The notes: generated from the letters alone by a model not told the origin. A stretch of DNA of 64,000 nt from Flavobacterium soyangense (GCF_015277675.1 NZ_JADHEC010000001.1:124001-188000), one strand, 5' to 3'. Counted from the first letter of the stretch, positions 51,724-61,180 are shown. A program made the numbers and translations.

Positions 51724-52572
51724 ATGCATATTTTCTACGGAAAAGCAGTTTTAATAGATTATTTAAAATCAATTAAAACCAATCATTCCACCATTGGTTT
51801 TGTTCCAACTATGGGTGCTTTACACCAAGGCCATTTGTCATTGATGCAACAATCAATGTCCGAAAATGAAACCACTGTTGTGAGCATTTTTGTAAATCCA
51901 ACGCAGTTCAATAATCCCGAAGATTTAGCAAAATATCCCAGAACACTAGAGGAAGACCTGAAAAAAATTACCGGTTTAAGTTCAGAAATCATAGTATATG
52001 CGCCGCCAATTGACGATATTTATGACGGAAAACCATCTTCCAATTTTTTTGATTTTGACGGTTTAGAAAATCAAATGGAAGGCAAATTCAGACCCGGGCA
52101 TTTTAACGGAGTAGGCACAATTGTAAAACGCCTTTTCGAAATTGTGGAACCTTCAAACGCCTATTTTGGAGAGAAAGATTTTCAACAATTACAAATTGTG
52201 AAGAAAATGGTCGCTAAAAACAAGATGAAAGTCAATGTGATAGGTTGTCCTATACACAGAGAACCTAATTATCTGGCGATGAGTTCCAGAAATGTACTTT
52301 TATCTCCAGAAGAAAAACATGAAGCTTCAATAATTTATAAAACATTAATTGGTGCAAAAGAAAAATTCAAAACAAATAGTGCCAAAACTGTAACGGAATG
52401 GGTTCAAAAAGTATTCGATAAAAATCCAACTTTCACCTTAGAATATTTCGAAATTGCAGATGAAATGACACTTTTGCCTTGCCTAAGAAAAAGTAAAACC
52501 AAAAATTACCGTGCTTTTATTGCAGTTATTGTCAACAAAATTCGATTAATTGACACCATTTCATTAAATTAA
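51724..52572 (+). CDS. panC: Pantothenate synthetase
   Basis: Joins pantoate and beta-alanine using ATP. 282 aa from ATG 51724. HIGH/KMSKS-type active site: GFVPTMGALHQGHLSLM, VVSIFVNPTQFNNPEDLAKYPRTLEEDL, PGHFNGVGTIVKRLFEIVEPSNAYFGEKDFQQL and REPNYLAMSSRNVLLSPEEK. Followed by panD after 14 nt. Together they supply the vitamin B5 branch of coenzyme A synthesis. Confidence 0.96.
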   Translation: MHIFYGKAVLIDYLKSIKTNHSTIGFVPTMGALHQGHLSLMQQSMSENETTVVSIFVNPTQFNNPEDLAKYPRTLEEDLKKITGLSSEIIVYAPPIDDIYDGKPSSNFFDFDGLENQMEGKFRPGHFNGVGTIVKRLFEIVEPSNAYFGEKDFQQLQIVKKMVAKNKMKVNVIGCPIHREPNYLAMSSRNVLLSPEEKHEASIIYKTLIGAKEKFKTNSAKTVTEWVQKVFDKNPTFTLEYFEIADEMTLLPCLRKSKTKNYRAFIAVIVNKIRLIDTISLN

Positions 52573-52586
52573 TTTACTTTTGCCAA

Positions 52587-52937
52587 ATGCAAATTCAAGT
52601 CGTAAAATCAAAAATTCACCGTGTAAAAGTAACTGGCGCCGATTTAAATTATATCGGTAGCATTACTATTGACGAAGCATTGCTTGAAGCTTCAAATATT
52701 ATTGAAGGCGAAAAAGTCTCCATAGTAAACATCAATAATGGGGAGCGATTTGAAACTTATGCAATCGTGGGTGAAAAAAATTCCGGTACAATAACTCTAA
52801 ACGGACCCGCTGCCAGAAAAGTGCAAAAAGACGATATTATCATTATTATTTCTTATGCCACGCTAGATTTTGAAGAAGCCAAAACCTTCAAACCTTGGAT
52901 TATATTCCCGAATGAAAAAGACAATTCACTGACTTAA
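52587..52937 (+). CDS. panD: Aspartate 1-decarboxylase (pyruvoyl-dependent)
   Basis: Produces beta-alanine from aspartate for PanC. 116 aa proenzyme that self-cleaves between G24 and S25 (NYIGSITID), generating the pyruvoyl group. K9 and the remainder (INNGERFETYAIVGEKNSGTITLNGPAARKVQKDDIIIIISYATL) match the family. Co-transcribed with panC. Confidence 0.96.
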   Translation: MQIQVVKSKIHRVKVTGADLNYIGSITIDEALLEASNIIEGEKVSIVNINNGERFETYAIVGEKNSGTITLNGPAARKVQKDDIIIIISYATLDFEEAKTFKPWIIFPNEKDNSLT

Positions 52938-53106
52938 TTATTATAAAATTTATTCTCAAAATTTCTAAGATATTTTTCGTCTTTGGTTTTGATTTATTTT
53001 CTTTTTACCATTTCTGATTCAAAAAAAGCAAATAAAAAGTATTATATTGCTACTCTTTTTGCACCGAAGATTCGGGATAAAATTAATTTCAAAAACTCCA
53101 GAAATT

Positions 53107-54255
53107 ATGAAGAAATTATTGCTAATGTTGCTTTTTTCAGTCTCCGTTTTTTCGCAAAAAACCACCGAAACTTTCGTTTCAACCAAGTTGAAGGAAAGTC
53201 GGGAAATCACGATTGGATTGCCTCCATCTTATGAAAAAAATCCAAATAAAAAATATCCAATACTCCTTTTACTTGATGGGGATTACTTATTTGACCCTTT
53301 TTATGGCGCTTTGAACTACGGTGCCTATTGGGATGATTTACCCGAAACAATTATCATTGGCATCAGCCAAAATAAAAATGAGGAACGAATAGACGACAGC
53401 AATTATGACGAATCAACTGATTTACCTTCCGGGAAAGGAGCTCAATTCTTTGAATTTATTGGCGGTGAATTACTCCCTTATATCGAAAAAAAATATCGGA
53501 TTGCTCCTTTCCGACTTATTGCCGGACACGACACAACAGCAGGTTATTTAAACTTTTTCTTGTACAAGGATAACCCAATATTTAACGCCTACATTTCCCT
53601 AAGCCCAGAACTTGTTCCTGAAATGGAAACCCGCATTCCTGATAATTTTTTGAAATTAAAACAACCCATCTTTTATTACCAATCTACTGGAGACGGCGAC
53701 ATAAAAGACATATTGGAATCAGTAAAAAAACTGGACGAAAACATTAAAACAGCAGTAAATCCAATAGTTAACTACAAGTACGATGCGTTTAAAGACGCCT
53801 CACATTATTCTGCTGTGCTTTTTTCAATTCCAAATGCTTTGTACCAAATTTTTGATTGTTACAAACCCATTACTATGGCTGAATTTACAGAGAAAATTGC
53901 TGTTCTTCCAAATGGACAAGTAAAATATCTAACCGATAAATACGATGGCATTACAAAAACATTAGGACTGAAAGTCCAAATAAGAGTATCCGATTTTAAA
54001 GCTATCGAGGCAGCAATTTTAAAAAACAAAGCTTATCAGGAATTAGACAAATTAGCCGAATTAGCCAGAAAAAATTACCCGAAATCGATGCTTGCCGATT
54101 ATGAATTAGGCTTAATGTATGAAAAAATGGGAGATTCAAAAAAAGCAGCAAAATCATATCAAAAAGCAACTCAATTAGAGCAAATTGGAGATTTGAACAA
54201 AGATTTGATGTTTGAAAAATTAGATGAAATGCAAAGTTTAACACTCAAAAAATAA
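53107..54255 (+). CDS. Esterase-like alpha/beta-hydrolase with TPR-like tail, altered nucleophile
   Basis: 382 aa from ATG 53107; signal peptide KKLLLMLLFSVSVFSQ indicates export. The body looks like the esterase D/PHB-depolymerase family (ITIGLPPSYEKNPNKKYPILLLLDGDYLFDPFYG, ETIIIGISQNKNEERIDD, GAQFFEFIGGELLPYIEKKYR). The nucleophile elbow, usually GHSxGG, reads A-G140-H-D142-T-T-A-G: Asp in place of Ser. The C-terminal ~70 residues form TPR-like helices (LADYELGLMYEKMGDSKKAAKSYQKATQL). It may be non-hydrolytic or use a different mechanism. Its stop overlaps the radA start by one base. Confidence 0.75.
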   Translation: MKKLLLMLLFSVSVFSQKTTETFVSTKLKESREITIGLPPSYEKNPNKKYPILLLLDGDYLFDPFYGALNYGAYWDDLPETIIIGISQNKNEERIDDSNYDESTDLPSGKGAQFFEFIGGELLPYIEKKYRIAPFRLIAGHDTTAGYLNFFLYKDNPIFNAYISLSPELVPEMETRIPDNFLKLKQPIFYYQSTGDGDIKDILESVKKLDENIKTAVNPIVNYKYDAFKDASHYSAVLFSIPNALYQIFDCYKPITMAEFTEKIAVLPNGQVKYLTDKYDGITKTLGLKVQIRVSDFKAIEAAILKNKAYQELDKLAELARKNYPKSMLADYELGLMYEKMGDSKKAAKSYQKATQLEQIGDLNKDLMFEKLDEMQSLTLKK

Positions 54256-55616
54256 TGTCAAAAGTAAAAACTTCCTTTTTTTGCCAGAATTGCGGTGCAC
54301 AATATTCAAAATGGCAAGGACAATGCAATTCCTGCAAAGAATGGAATACCATTGCAGAGGAAATTATTCAAAAAGAAGAAAAATCAAGTTGGAAACCTTC
54401 AACTCCTGACTCCAAAAGAGTTTCAAAACCCTTACGGATTAACGAAATTGATTCCAGCCAAGAAGTAAGAATGGACACGCGTGACAGCGAACTCAATCGG
54501 GTGTTAGGTGGCGGGATTGTTCCTGGTTCTTTAATCCTTTTGGGCGGTGAACCCGGCATTGGAAAAAGCACGCTTTTGCTCCAAATTTCTTTAAAATTAC
54601 CCTACAAAACCTTATATGTTTCGGGCGAGGAAAGCCAAAAACAAATAAAAATGCGTGCCGAAAGAATCACGCCAAACAGCGATAATTGCTATATTCTTAC
54701 AGAAACCAAAACACAAAATATTTTCAAGCAAATTGAAGCTATTGAACCTGAAATCGTGATTATTGATTCCATTCAAACGCTTCATACGGACTATATCGAA
54801 TCAACTCCCGGAAGTATTTCCCAAATTCGGGAAACTACTGCAGAATTGATAAAATTTGCCAAGGAAACGAATATTCCCGTCATTCTGATTGGTCATATTA
54901 CCAAGGACGGAAATATTGCGGGACCCAAAATTTTGGAACATATGGTCGATACCGTTTTACAATTCGAAGGCGATAGAAATCACGTGTACCGCATTTTACG
55001 CTCACTAAAAAACCGTTTTGGCTCCACTGCCGAAATCGGGATTTATGAAATGTTGGGGAACGGTTTACGCGAAGTTTCAAACCCTTCTGAGATTTTGATT
55101 TCACACAAAGACGAGGAATTATCAGGAACTGCAATCGCTTCAACACTAGAAGGAATGAGACCGCTGATGATTGAAATTCAATCCTTGGTCAGCACCGCAG
55201 TTTATGGAACTCCTCAACGTAGCACAACGGGTTACAACGCCAAAAGGTTGAATATGATTTTGGCAGTTTTAGAAAAACGTGCCGGTTTCCGTTTGGCTTC
55301 AAAAGATGTTTTTCTTAATATAACTGGAGGAATTTCTGTAGATGATCCCGCCATTGATTTGGCAGTTGTGGCGGCCATTTTATCCTCTAATGAAGATATT
55401 CCGGTAAATAAAGATTTCTGTTTTGCGGGCGAAGTAGGACTTTCTGGTGAAATTCGTCCCGTAAACCGCGTGGACCAACGCATTCAGGAAGCAGAAAAAT
55501 TAGGCTTTTCGACTATTTTTGTATCCAAATATAATAAAATTGCCTTGAAAAACACGATAATAAAAATCCGATTGGTCGCAAAAATTGAAGACGTGGCTGG
55601 CGAGTTGTTTGGGTAA
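54255..55616 (+). CDS. radA: DNA repair protein RadA
   Basis: RecA-like branch-migration ATPase/helicase acting in homologous recombination. 453 aa. N-terminal zinc finger C-x2-C...C-x2-C (FCQNCGAQYSKWQGQCNSCKEW), Walker A GGEPGIGKSTLL, Walker B VIIDSIQT, the RadA-specific KNRFG motif (LKNRFGSTAEIG), and a C-terminal Lon-protease-like domain (GISVDDPAIDLAVVAAILSSNEDIPV, GEVGLSGEIRPV). TAATG overlap with the esterase-like gene. Confidence 0.97.
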   Translation: MSKVKTSFFCQNCGAQYSKWQGQCNSCKEWNTIAEEIIQKEEKSSWKPSTPDSKRVSKPLRINEIDSSQEVRMDTRDSELNRVLGGGIVPGSLILLGGEPGIGKSTLLLQISLKLPYKTLYVSGEESQKQIKMRAERITPNSDNCYILTETKTQNIFKQIEAIEPEIVIIDSIQTLHTDYIESTPGSISQIRETTAELIKFAKETNIPVILIGHITKDGNIAGPKILEHMVDTVLQFEGDRNHVYRILRSLKNRFGSTAEIGIYEMLGNGLREVSNPSEILISHKDEELSGTAIASTLEGMRPLMIEIQSLVSTAVYGTPQRSTTGYNAKRLNMILAVLEKRAGFRLASKDVFLNITGGISVDDPAIDLAVVAAILSSNEDIPVNKDFCFAGEVGLSGEIRPVNRVDQRIQEAEKLGFSTIFVSKYNKIALKNTIIKIRLVAKIEDVAGELFG

Positions 55617-55741
55617 AACTTTATTTACATAAAACGTTAAATTTGACAAAAAGGGACTATTTCTCTAATTAATCAAGATTGAATTTCATTTTTTCTTCGT
55701 AAATTTATGTGTTCTTTTCTACTATGGGAAGAATATAGAAA

Positions 55742-56146
55742 ATGAAACCATCATCTAATACAATGATTCATTTCTACCAACAACTTGGCAAGCTATTCTA
55801 TGGCGTCGCCTCAGTGGACAAAACCATCCGTAAAGAAGAAATCGCACAACTCAAAGAAATCGTTAAAAAAGAATGGGTTCCAATTGAAAACACCTTTAAC
55901 GAATTTGGTGATGATTCTGCATACCAAATCGAAATTGTTTTTGACTGGCTCGTAGAGAATGATTGGAACATTGGCAAAGTGATTCCAAATTTTAAAATTT
56001 TTAAAAAAGAACATCCTAGTTTATTCACACCCCAAGTAAATGACTTAATCCTAAAAACCGCAAAGGCAATCGCAAATTCCTTTTCGGGAAAAAACAAATC
56101 AGAATCGGTTCTAATTACTGAATTGCGCAATATTTTGTTTCAATAG
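55742..56146 (+). CDS. Small conserved protein, TerB-like helical fold possible
   Basis: 134 aa, no signal peptide. All-helical pattern with acidic and basic alternation: LGKLFYGVASVDKTIRKEEIAQLKEIVKKEWVPIENTFNEFGDD. Helix-loop-helix with D..I...E is suggestive of TerB/DUF-type stress proteins. The C-terminal half (PQVNDLILKTAKAIANSFSGKNKSESVLITELRNILFQ) also looks TerB-like. Met8 (55763) could be an alternative start. Function unknown. A -7-like TAAATTTG is at 55638-55645. Confidence 0.6.
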   Translation: MKPSSNTMIHFYQQLGKLFYGVASVDKTIRKEEIAQLKEIVKKEWVPIENTFNEFGDDSAYQIEIVFDWLVENDWNIGKVIPNFKIFKKEHPSLFTPQVNDLILKTAKAIANSFSGKNKSESVLITELRNILFQ

Positions 56147-56219
56147 CAAACATTAAATTGAGGAAACCGTTACTGAAGTTACTTGAAAAATAATTCATTT
56201 TAACATAAAAAATAAAGTC

Positions 56220-56666
56220 ATGGAAAAGCAAGTAGGCATCTGGATAGACACCAAAAAGGCAATAATTGTTACTCTTGATGGTCACAAAGAAGAAAAAATC
56301 ACCGAGATAGATTCTGAAGTTGAAAACAGGGTTTATCACGACAAAGAAGGCGACAAAGGGACTTTCTCAGGAAGTCATCATAGCGACAGCGAAACTAAAT
56401 TTGACAACCGAAAAAAGGAGCAAATGGACTATTATCTTGATGCAGTGATGGACTATATCAAGAAATCTGATTACTTATATGTTTTTGGCCCAGGGGAAAC
56501 CAAAACAAAATTGGAACAACGAATACGTGACAAAAAATCACTTGGGAAAATTAACTTAAAAGCAGTTGAAACAGCTGGTAATATGACTTTAAATGAAATT
56601 GTGGCACAGGTTAAGGATTTCTACAATCCTTTGCAACGCAAAGTTAATTTGGCAAAACAACGATAA
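56220..56666 (+). CDS. Conserved hypothetical protein, eRF1/host-attachment-like
   Basis: 148 aa, soluble. N-terminus KQVGIWIDTKKAIIVTLDGHKEEKITEIDSEVE, a His/Ser/Asp-rich linker (GSHHSDSETK), then YYLDAVMDYIKKSDYLYVFGPGETKTKLEQRI and LKAVETAGNMTLNEIVAQVKDFY. The GPGETK-type loop with this helix-strand order resembles eRF1 domain 3/stalled-ribosome-sensor-like proteins. That link is pattern-based and not certain. A terminator follows. Confidence 0.65.
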   Translation: MEKQVGIWIDTKKAIIVTLDGHKEEKITEIDSEVENRVYHDKEGDKGTFSGSHHSDSETKFDNRKKEQMDYYLDAVMDYIKKSDYLYVFGPGETKTKLEQRIRDKKSLGKINLKAVETAGNMTLNEIVAQVKDFYNPLQRKVNLAKQR

Positions 56667-56691
56667 ATTTTTAAGCCAAACCATTTCTAAT

Positions 56692-56724
56692 CCACAACAC
56701 ATAAAAAGTGTTGTGGTTTTTTTT
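56692..56724 (+). terminator. Intrinsic terminator after the 56220 gene
   Basis: 9-bp perfect stem CCACAACAC / GTGTTGTGG followed by eight T. Confidence 0.9.
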
Positions 56725-56876
56725 GCTCTTAAATAAAAGAAGTTGTTATAAAAGAAATTTGCAAAGAGAATCATAAAATTATTCCTGTTTCAGTTTTTTT
56801 ACTTTCCTTTATAGCCGTCGATTCCAACTCTAAATAAGTTGGGCTTTAGAACGCCTTTTTATTTGTAAAATTTTTT

Positions 56877-58838
56877 ATGAGAACCCGAAAACAAAAAATA
56901 ATCTTAGCTGCAAAAATAATTGCAACAATTTTTTTGGTGATAATCATAGCTCTTTTTGCATTTAGAAATGCGTTGTTGAAACAAGCCATTGCAAAGATTT
57001 CCTTTAAAATGGAACGGGATTACAACAGCGTTTTTTCAATAAAAGAAGCTTCTTTTGTCGGGTTTTCAGGCGTGAGTTTGTCCCAAATAATTTTAGTTCC
57101 AAAAGATGCCGACACACTTTTTAACATTCAAAAAATGAAAACCAGTGTCAATTTCTGGCGTTTGTTAATTGGCGATATTCAATTGGGAACATTAGAAATT
57201 GAAAATGGTTATGTCCAATTGGTAAAAAACAAAAAAGGACGAAATTTTGAAGCTTTTCTAAAAAAAGATGAAGCCACAACTAATTCCAATGAAAAAAGGA
57301 ATTACGCCAAATTTGCTTATAGAATCATTTCGAAAGTGCTCAATTTAGTGCCAACGGATATGAAAATAGAAAACCTTTCATTCAGGCTGAATGATGACGG
57401 AAATAAAACCACCGTTAATTTCCAAAAACTGCGATTGGTAAATCAACAACTTGAAACTTATATTAAAGTCGAAACCAACACTTTTACACAGCGAATCCGG
57501 ATCCGGGGTTTTGCAGATCCAAGAAATAAAAAAGCCGATATTCGGTTTTTCAATATGGATTCCGGTGCCATAAAAATGCCTTATATTGACGAACGATTTA
57601 ACCTGAAATCCAGCTTTGATTCCATCCGAGTAAACATCGAAAATATTGATAAATCAGGTGGTAAACTGCATATTGACGGCTTTGCTTCGATTGCTAATTT
57701 AATGGTAAACCACCCGAAAATTGCGAGCAAAGATGTGGTAATAAAAAATGCAAAATTTGACTTTCGATTCTTATTGGGTTCTGATTTTATTTCAATTGAC
57801 AGCAGCTCAACAGTTGAATTTAATAAGATAAAATTCCATCCTTACCTGTCTTACGAAACTAGGGAAGACACGATTTACAAACTCAAAGTGGCAATTCCTA
57901 AAATGAAAGCGCAGGATTTTATCTCTTCACTGCCAGATGGTTTATTTTCCCATTTTCAAGGAATGGAAGCCGAAGGCAATTTCGAATACAATCTGGATTT
58001 TATGTTCAATAAAAATAAGCCCAATACGCTGATTTTTGACAGTAATCTGAAGAAAGAAAATCTAAAAATTACCAAATATGGCGAAGCCAATCTCAATAAA
58101 CTTAACGGAGAATTTGTTTATCGGGCAATTATAAATAATGTGCCACAACGTCCTGTTTTAATTGGTTCCTCCAATCCAAATTACACACCTTTGGATCAAA
58201 TTTCGCCTTATTTGCAAAAATGTGTTTTAACCTCGGAAGATCCATCGTTTTTCTCACATCGCGGTTTTATCAACGAAGCATTTAAACAATCGATTCTCAA
58301 AAATATCCGCACCAAGAAATTCTCACGAGGCGCCAGCACGATTAGCATGCAATTAATCAAAAATGTGTTTCTTACCCGCGAGAAAACGGCTTCGAGAAAA
58401 CTGGAAGAAATTTTATTGGTTTACATCCTTGAAAACAATAGAATCGCCAGCAAAGAACGAATGCTTGAAGTCTATTTCAACATTATCGAATGGGGACCAA
58501 ATGTATATGGAATTGGCGAAGCAAGTCAGTTTTACTTCCAGAAAAGACCAGCAGATTTAACCTTGAAAGAATGTTTGTTTTTGGCAACCATCGTTCCAAA
58601 ACCAAAGAAATTTATGTGGCAATTTGACAACGAAGGAAAGCTAAAATCTTTTGCAAACCAGCAACAAAAATTCCTGAGCAATTTGATGTTGCGAAGAGGA
58701 ATTTTAATTCCCGAAGATACGATTGGTCAATCTATTCCGCTAAATCTTTCGGGAAATGCTCATTCGCTTTTGAAATTGAAAGTGCAAGATTCAATTCCTG
58801 TGGATTCTCTAGCGGTCGAAGAACCTTATGAGTTTTGA
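56877..58838 (+). CDS. AsmA-like/GT51 transglycosylase fusion
   Basis: 653 aa. One N-terminal membrane helix (IILAAKIIATIFLVIIIALFAF), then about 400 residues resembling the AsmA/DUF3971-type envelope proteins (SFVGFSGVSLSQIILVPKD, LLIGDIQLGTLEIENGYVQL, KIENLSFRLNDDG). The C-terminus is a peptidoglycan glycosyltransferase family 51 domain: S453-E454-D455-PSFFSHRGF, RGASTISMQLIKNVFL, RKLEEILLVYILENNRIASKERMLEVYFNIIEWGPNVYGIGEAS and LFLATIVPKP. The catalytic Glu is E454. There is no transpeptidase domain. Likely a periplasmic enzyme coupling glycan polymerisation to an envelope scaffold. Confidence 0.85.
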   Translation: MRTRKQKIILAAKIIATIFLVIIIALFAFRNALLKQAIAKISFKMERDYNSVFSIKEASFVGFSGVSLSQIILVPKDADTLFNIQKMKTSVNFWRLLIGDIQLGTLEIENGYVQLVKNKKGRNFEAFLKKDEATTNSNEKRNYAKFAYRIISKVLNLVPTDMKIENLSFRLNDDGNKTTVNFQKLRLVNQQLETYIKVETNTFTQRIRIRGFADPRNKKADIRFFNMDSGAIKMPYIDERFNLKSSFDSIRVNIENIDKSGGKLHIDGFASIANLMVNHPKIASKDVVIKNAKFDFRFLLGSDFISIDSSSTVEFNKIKFHPYLSYETREDTIYKLKVAIPKMKAQDFISSLPDGLFSHFQGMEAEGNFEYNLDFMFNKNKPNTLIFDSNLKKENLKITKYGEANLNKLNGEFVYRAIINNVPQRPVLIGSSNPNYTPLDQISPYLQKCVLTSEDPSFFSHRGFINEAFKQSILKNIRTKKFSRGASTISMQLIKNVFLTREKTASRKLEEILLVYILENNRIASKERMLEVYFNIIEWGPNVYGIGEASQFYFQKRPADLTLKECLFLATIVPKPKKFMWQFDNEGKLKSFANQQQKFLSNLMLRRGILIPEDTIGQSIPLNLSGNAHSLLKLKVQDSIPVDSLAVEEPYEF

Positions 58839-58845
58839 TAACTTA

Positions 58846-59062
58846 AACACTAAGTTCACGAAGAAGGTGCAAAGTTCGCAAGGGTTTTAGAATCCGTTTT
58901 ATCTGTGTTCCATTTTAGCCACAGATGAAATGGATTGAACTGATTTACACAGATACAGCATAAAATACAATAACAAACAAATAATATTGTTTCAACAAAA
59001 AAAGTCCACAAAGAATTATTTTTCTTTGTGGACTTTGTGTTTTCTTCGTGTCTTTGTAGTTA
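58846..59062. repeat. Composite inverted repeat (family E copy 2) downstream of the GT51 gene
   Basis: Left arm 58846-58884 (AACACTAAGTTCACGAAGAA, GGTGCAAAG) and right arm 59024-59062, whose reverse complement reads CACGAAGAAAACACAAAG. A family D end (TTAGCCACAGATG ... ACTGATTTACACAGAT) lies between them at 58915-58954. Layout resembles 38035-38264. Confidence 0.55.
58994..59036 (-). terminator. Intrinsic terminator of the aldo/keto reductase gene
   Basis: 13-bp perfect stem AAAGTCCACAAAG / CTTTGTGGACTTT read on the minus strand into seven T. Confidence 0.85.
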
Positions 59063-59067
59063 AAAAA

Positions 59068-60105
59068 TCAAGGCGCTGGATCCGGAATTATAGCTTGAAC
59101 TGCATTTATTTCCATCAATATTTCATCAGATAAAACGATGTCAATCGTAGCAATATTTTCCTTTAATTGTTCCATAGTTGTGGCTCCAATTATAGTGCTT
59201 GTCACGAATGCTTGTTGGGTTACAAATGCCAAAGCCAATTCTGTCAGGGTTAATCCGTGTTTATGGGCAATTTCTTGATACAATCGAGTAGCTTCAGCAG
59301 ATTGTGCGCTGTTATATCTTGAAAATTGAGGAAATAATTCAATTCTCGATTCAGGATGACTTTTTCCGGACAAGAATTTTCCAGACAAAACGCCAAAAGC
59401 CATTGGCGAATAAGCCAATAAACCTACATTTTCTCTAATACAAATCTCAGCAGAACCGTTTTCGAAAAGTCTATTTAATAAGGAATACGGATTTTGAACC
59501 GTTTTTATTCTTGGTAGATTTTTATATTTACTTTCTTCCAGAAAACGCATAATCCCCCAAGGCGTTTCGTTTGAAAGTCCAATATGATTTATTTTTCCTT
59601 GTTTAATCAACCCTTCCAAGGTTTCAAGTACATTCTGAATATTGTCTTCCCAAGCATCGTCTTGCACTTTGAAACCACGTTGCCCGAAGAAATTGGCTTT
59701 GCGTTCTGGCCAATGCAATTGGTACAAATCGATATAATCCGTTTGCAGGCGAGTTAAACTTTTGTCAATGGACAAGGCAATACTTTCGGGCGAAAAATCC
59801 ATGTTTTCTCTTATATAAGACAATCCTGGGTTAGGTCCGGCAATTTTCGAAGCCAAAACTATTTCTTCTCTTTTTCCTGATTTCTTGAACCAAGTTCCAA
59901 TGATTTTCTCAGTGCTTCCGTAAGTCTCCTTTCGTCCCGGAACGGAATACATCTCGGCGGTGTCAAAAAAATTGACTCCTTTTTCGAGTGCATAATCCAT
60001 TTGGGCGTGACCATCGGCTTCTGTATTTTGTTGACCAAAAGTCATTGTGCCAAGGCAGATTTTACTGATTTTTATGTCGGTATTGGGTAAAGTGGTGTAT
60101 TTCAT
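59068..60105 (-). CDS. Aldo/keto reductase
   Basis: 345 aa, NAD(P)H-dependent, of the Tas/YajO-like group. Pattern: ISKICLGTMTFGQQNTEADGHAQMDYALEKGVNFFDTAEMYSVP with the catalytic Asp (DTAE) and Tyr (MY). Catalytic Lys is in EEIVLASKIAG and His in YIDLYQLHWPE. Cofactor-site region SNETPWGIMRF and VTSTIIGATTMEQLKENI. The substrate is unknown. Monocistronic, with terminators on each side. Confidence 0.93.
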   Translation of the reverse strand: MKYTTLPNTDIKISKICLGTMTFGQQNTEADGHAQMDYALEKGVNFFDTAEMYSVPGRKETYGSTEKIIGTWFKKSGKREEIVLASKIAGPNPGLSYIRENMDFSPESIALSIDKSLTRLQTDYIDLYQLHWPERKANFFGQRGFKVQDDAWEDNIQNVLETLEGLIKQGKINHIGLSNETPWGIMRFLEESKYKNLPRIKTVQNPYSLLNRLFENGSAEICIRENVGLLAYSPMAFGVLSGKFLSGKSHPESRIELFPQFSRYNSAQSAEATRLYQEIAHKHGLTLTELALAFVTQQAFVTSTIIGATTMEQLKENIATIDIVLSDEILMEINAVQAIIPDPAP

Positions 60106-60133
60106 TTATTTGAAGTGCTAAAATTATAAGTTG

Positions 60134-60141
60134 CAAAAGTA
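60134..60141 (-). promoter_or_regulatory. -7 element (TACTTTTG) of the aldo/keto reductase gene
   Basis: Plus strand CAAAAGTA, 29 nt upstream of the ATG. Confidence 0.45.
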
Positions 60142-60186
60142 AAGTTTAGTCTGACAATTGGATGTAACATTAACAATTTTTTAAAT

Positions 60187-60222
60187 AAAAAAGGTTCAGC
60201 ATTTTCATGTGAACCTTTTTTT
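60187..60222 (-). terminator. Intrinsic terminator of xth-ompA-like genes
   Basis: The stem AAAAGGTTCA / TGAACCTTTT with T runs on both strands, 17 nt after the OmpA-like stop. Confidence 0.85.
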
Positions 60223-60238
60223 ATTTAGTTATTCAGCC

Positions 60239-61180
60239 TTAATTTATATCCTTTAACATTTCAGCAATTTCGTCTAATCTCGGAGTTAAGATAATTTCGA
60301 TTCTACGATTTTTAGCTTTTCCTTCGGCAGTTGTATTGCTAGCTAATGGCGAGAATTCGCCTCGACCGGCAGCTGTAAGATTTTGTTTGCTTACTTTTTT
60401 GTTTTCACTCAAAATGGCAACAATTGCAGTGGCTCTTTTAGTTGATAAATCCCAGTTATCAGCAATTGGTCCTGAGCCTCCAAAAGGATCATCATCCGTA
60501 TGACCTTCAATTAAAACGGAAATGTCAGGATTTTCACCCAATACTTTTCCCACTTCGACAACGGCTTTTTTACCTTCGGTTCCAACAGCCCAACTTCCTG
60601 AGTTGAAAAGCAATTTGTTCTCCATAGAAACATATACTTTTCCGTTTTTTTGCTCTACCGTCAAGCCTTTTCCTTCAAAACCATTCAAGGCATTCGAAAG
60701 CGTTTCTTTTAGTTTTCGCATACCGGCTTCTTTGGCGGCAATCAAATCTTCCAACTCTTTTAATCGCTGATTATTTTTGTTTAATTGTTCTTGTTCAAAA
60801 GCCAATGCTTTTTCTTTGGCTTCCAATTGCTCCAATAATTCACGGTTTTTAGCCACATTTAATTTCAAGGATTCATTACTGTTTTTTTCCAAAGCTGAAT
60901 ATGAATCTTGTAAAACATCCATTTTTTTGTCTAAAGCAGCGTAATCAGCCTGAACTTTTTCACGTTCTGATTTTACTTTCGCCAACTCTTTATTCAAAGC
61001 TTCTTGGTCTAATTCCAATTGGCTTTTGGATTTAAGCAGGTCTGCATTTTCATCAGAAATGCTTCTGTTTTCTTTTTTTAAATCGGCATATTTATTTTCT
61101 AAATCATTGTAAATCTTCTTGGAAACGCAAGAAGTAGAAAGTACTATAATCAGCAATCCGAGGGAAATTTTTTTTATCAT
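60239..61180 (-). CDS. OmpA-family lipoprotein with coiled-coil
   Basis: 313 aa. Signal peptide with lipobox (LIIVLSTSC, Cys about residue 18), then a long coiled coil (YNDLENKYADLKKENRSISDENADLLKSKSQLELDQEALNKELAKVKSERE). The C-terminal OmpA domain includes ISVLIEGHTDDDPFG, NWDLSTKRATAIVAIL, LTAAGRGEFSPLASNTTAEGKAKNRRIEIILTP, the peptidoglycan-binding signature. It probably anchors the outer membrane to peptidoglycan. 23 nt downstream of xth; may be co-transcribed. Confidence 0.93.
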   Translation of the reverse strand: MIKKISLGLLIIVLSTSCVSKKIYNDLENKYADLKKENRSISDENADLLKSKSQLELDQEALNKELAKVKSEREKVQADYAALDKKMDVLQDSYSALEKNSNESLKLNVAKNRELLEQLEAKEKALAFEQEQLNKNNQRLKELEDLIAAKEAGMRKLKETLSNALNGFEGKGLTVEQKNGKVYVSMENKLLFNSGSWAVGTEGKKAVVEVGKVLGENPDISVLIEGHTDDDPFGGSGPIADNWDLSTKRATAIVAILSENKKVSKQNLTAAGRGEFSPLASNTTAEGKAKNRRIEIILTPRLDEIAEMLKDIN

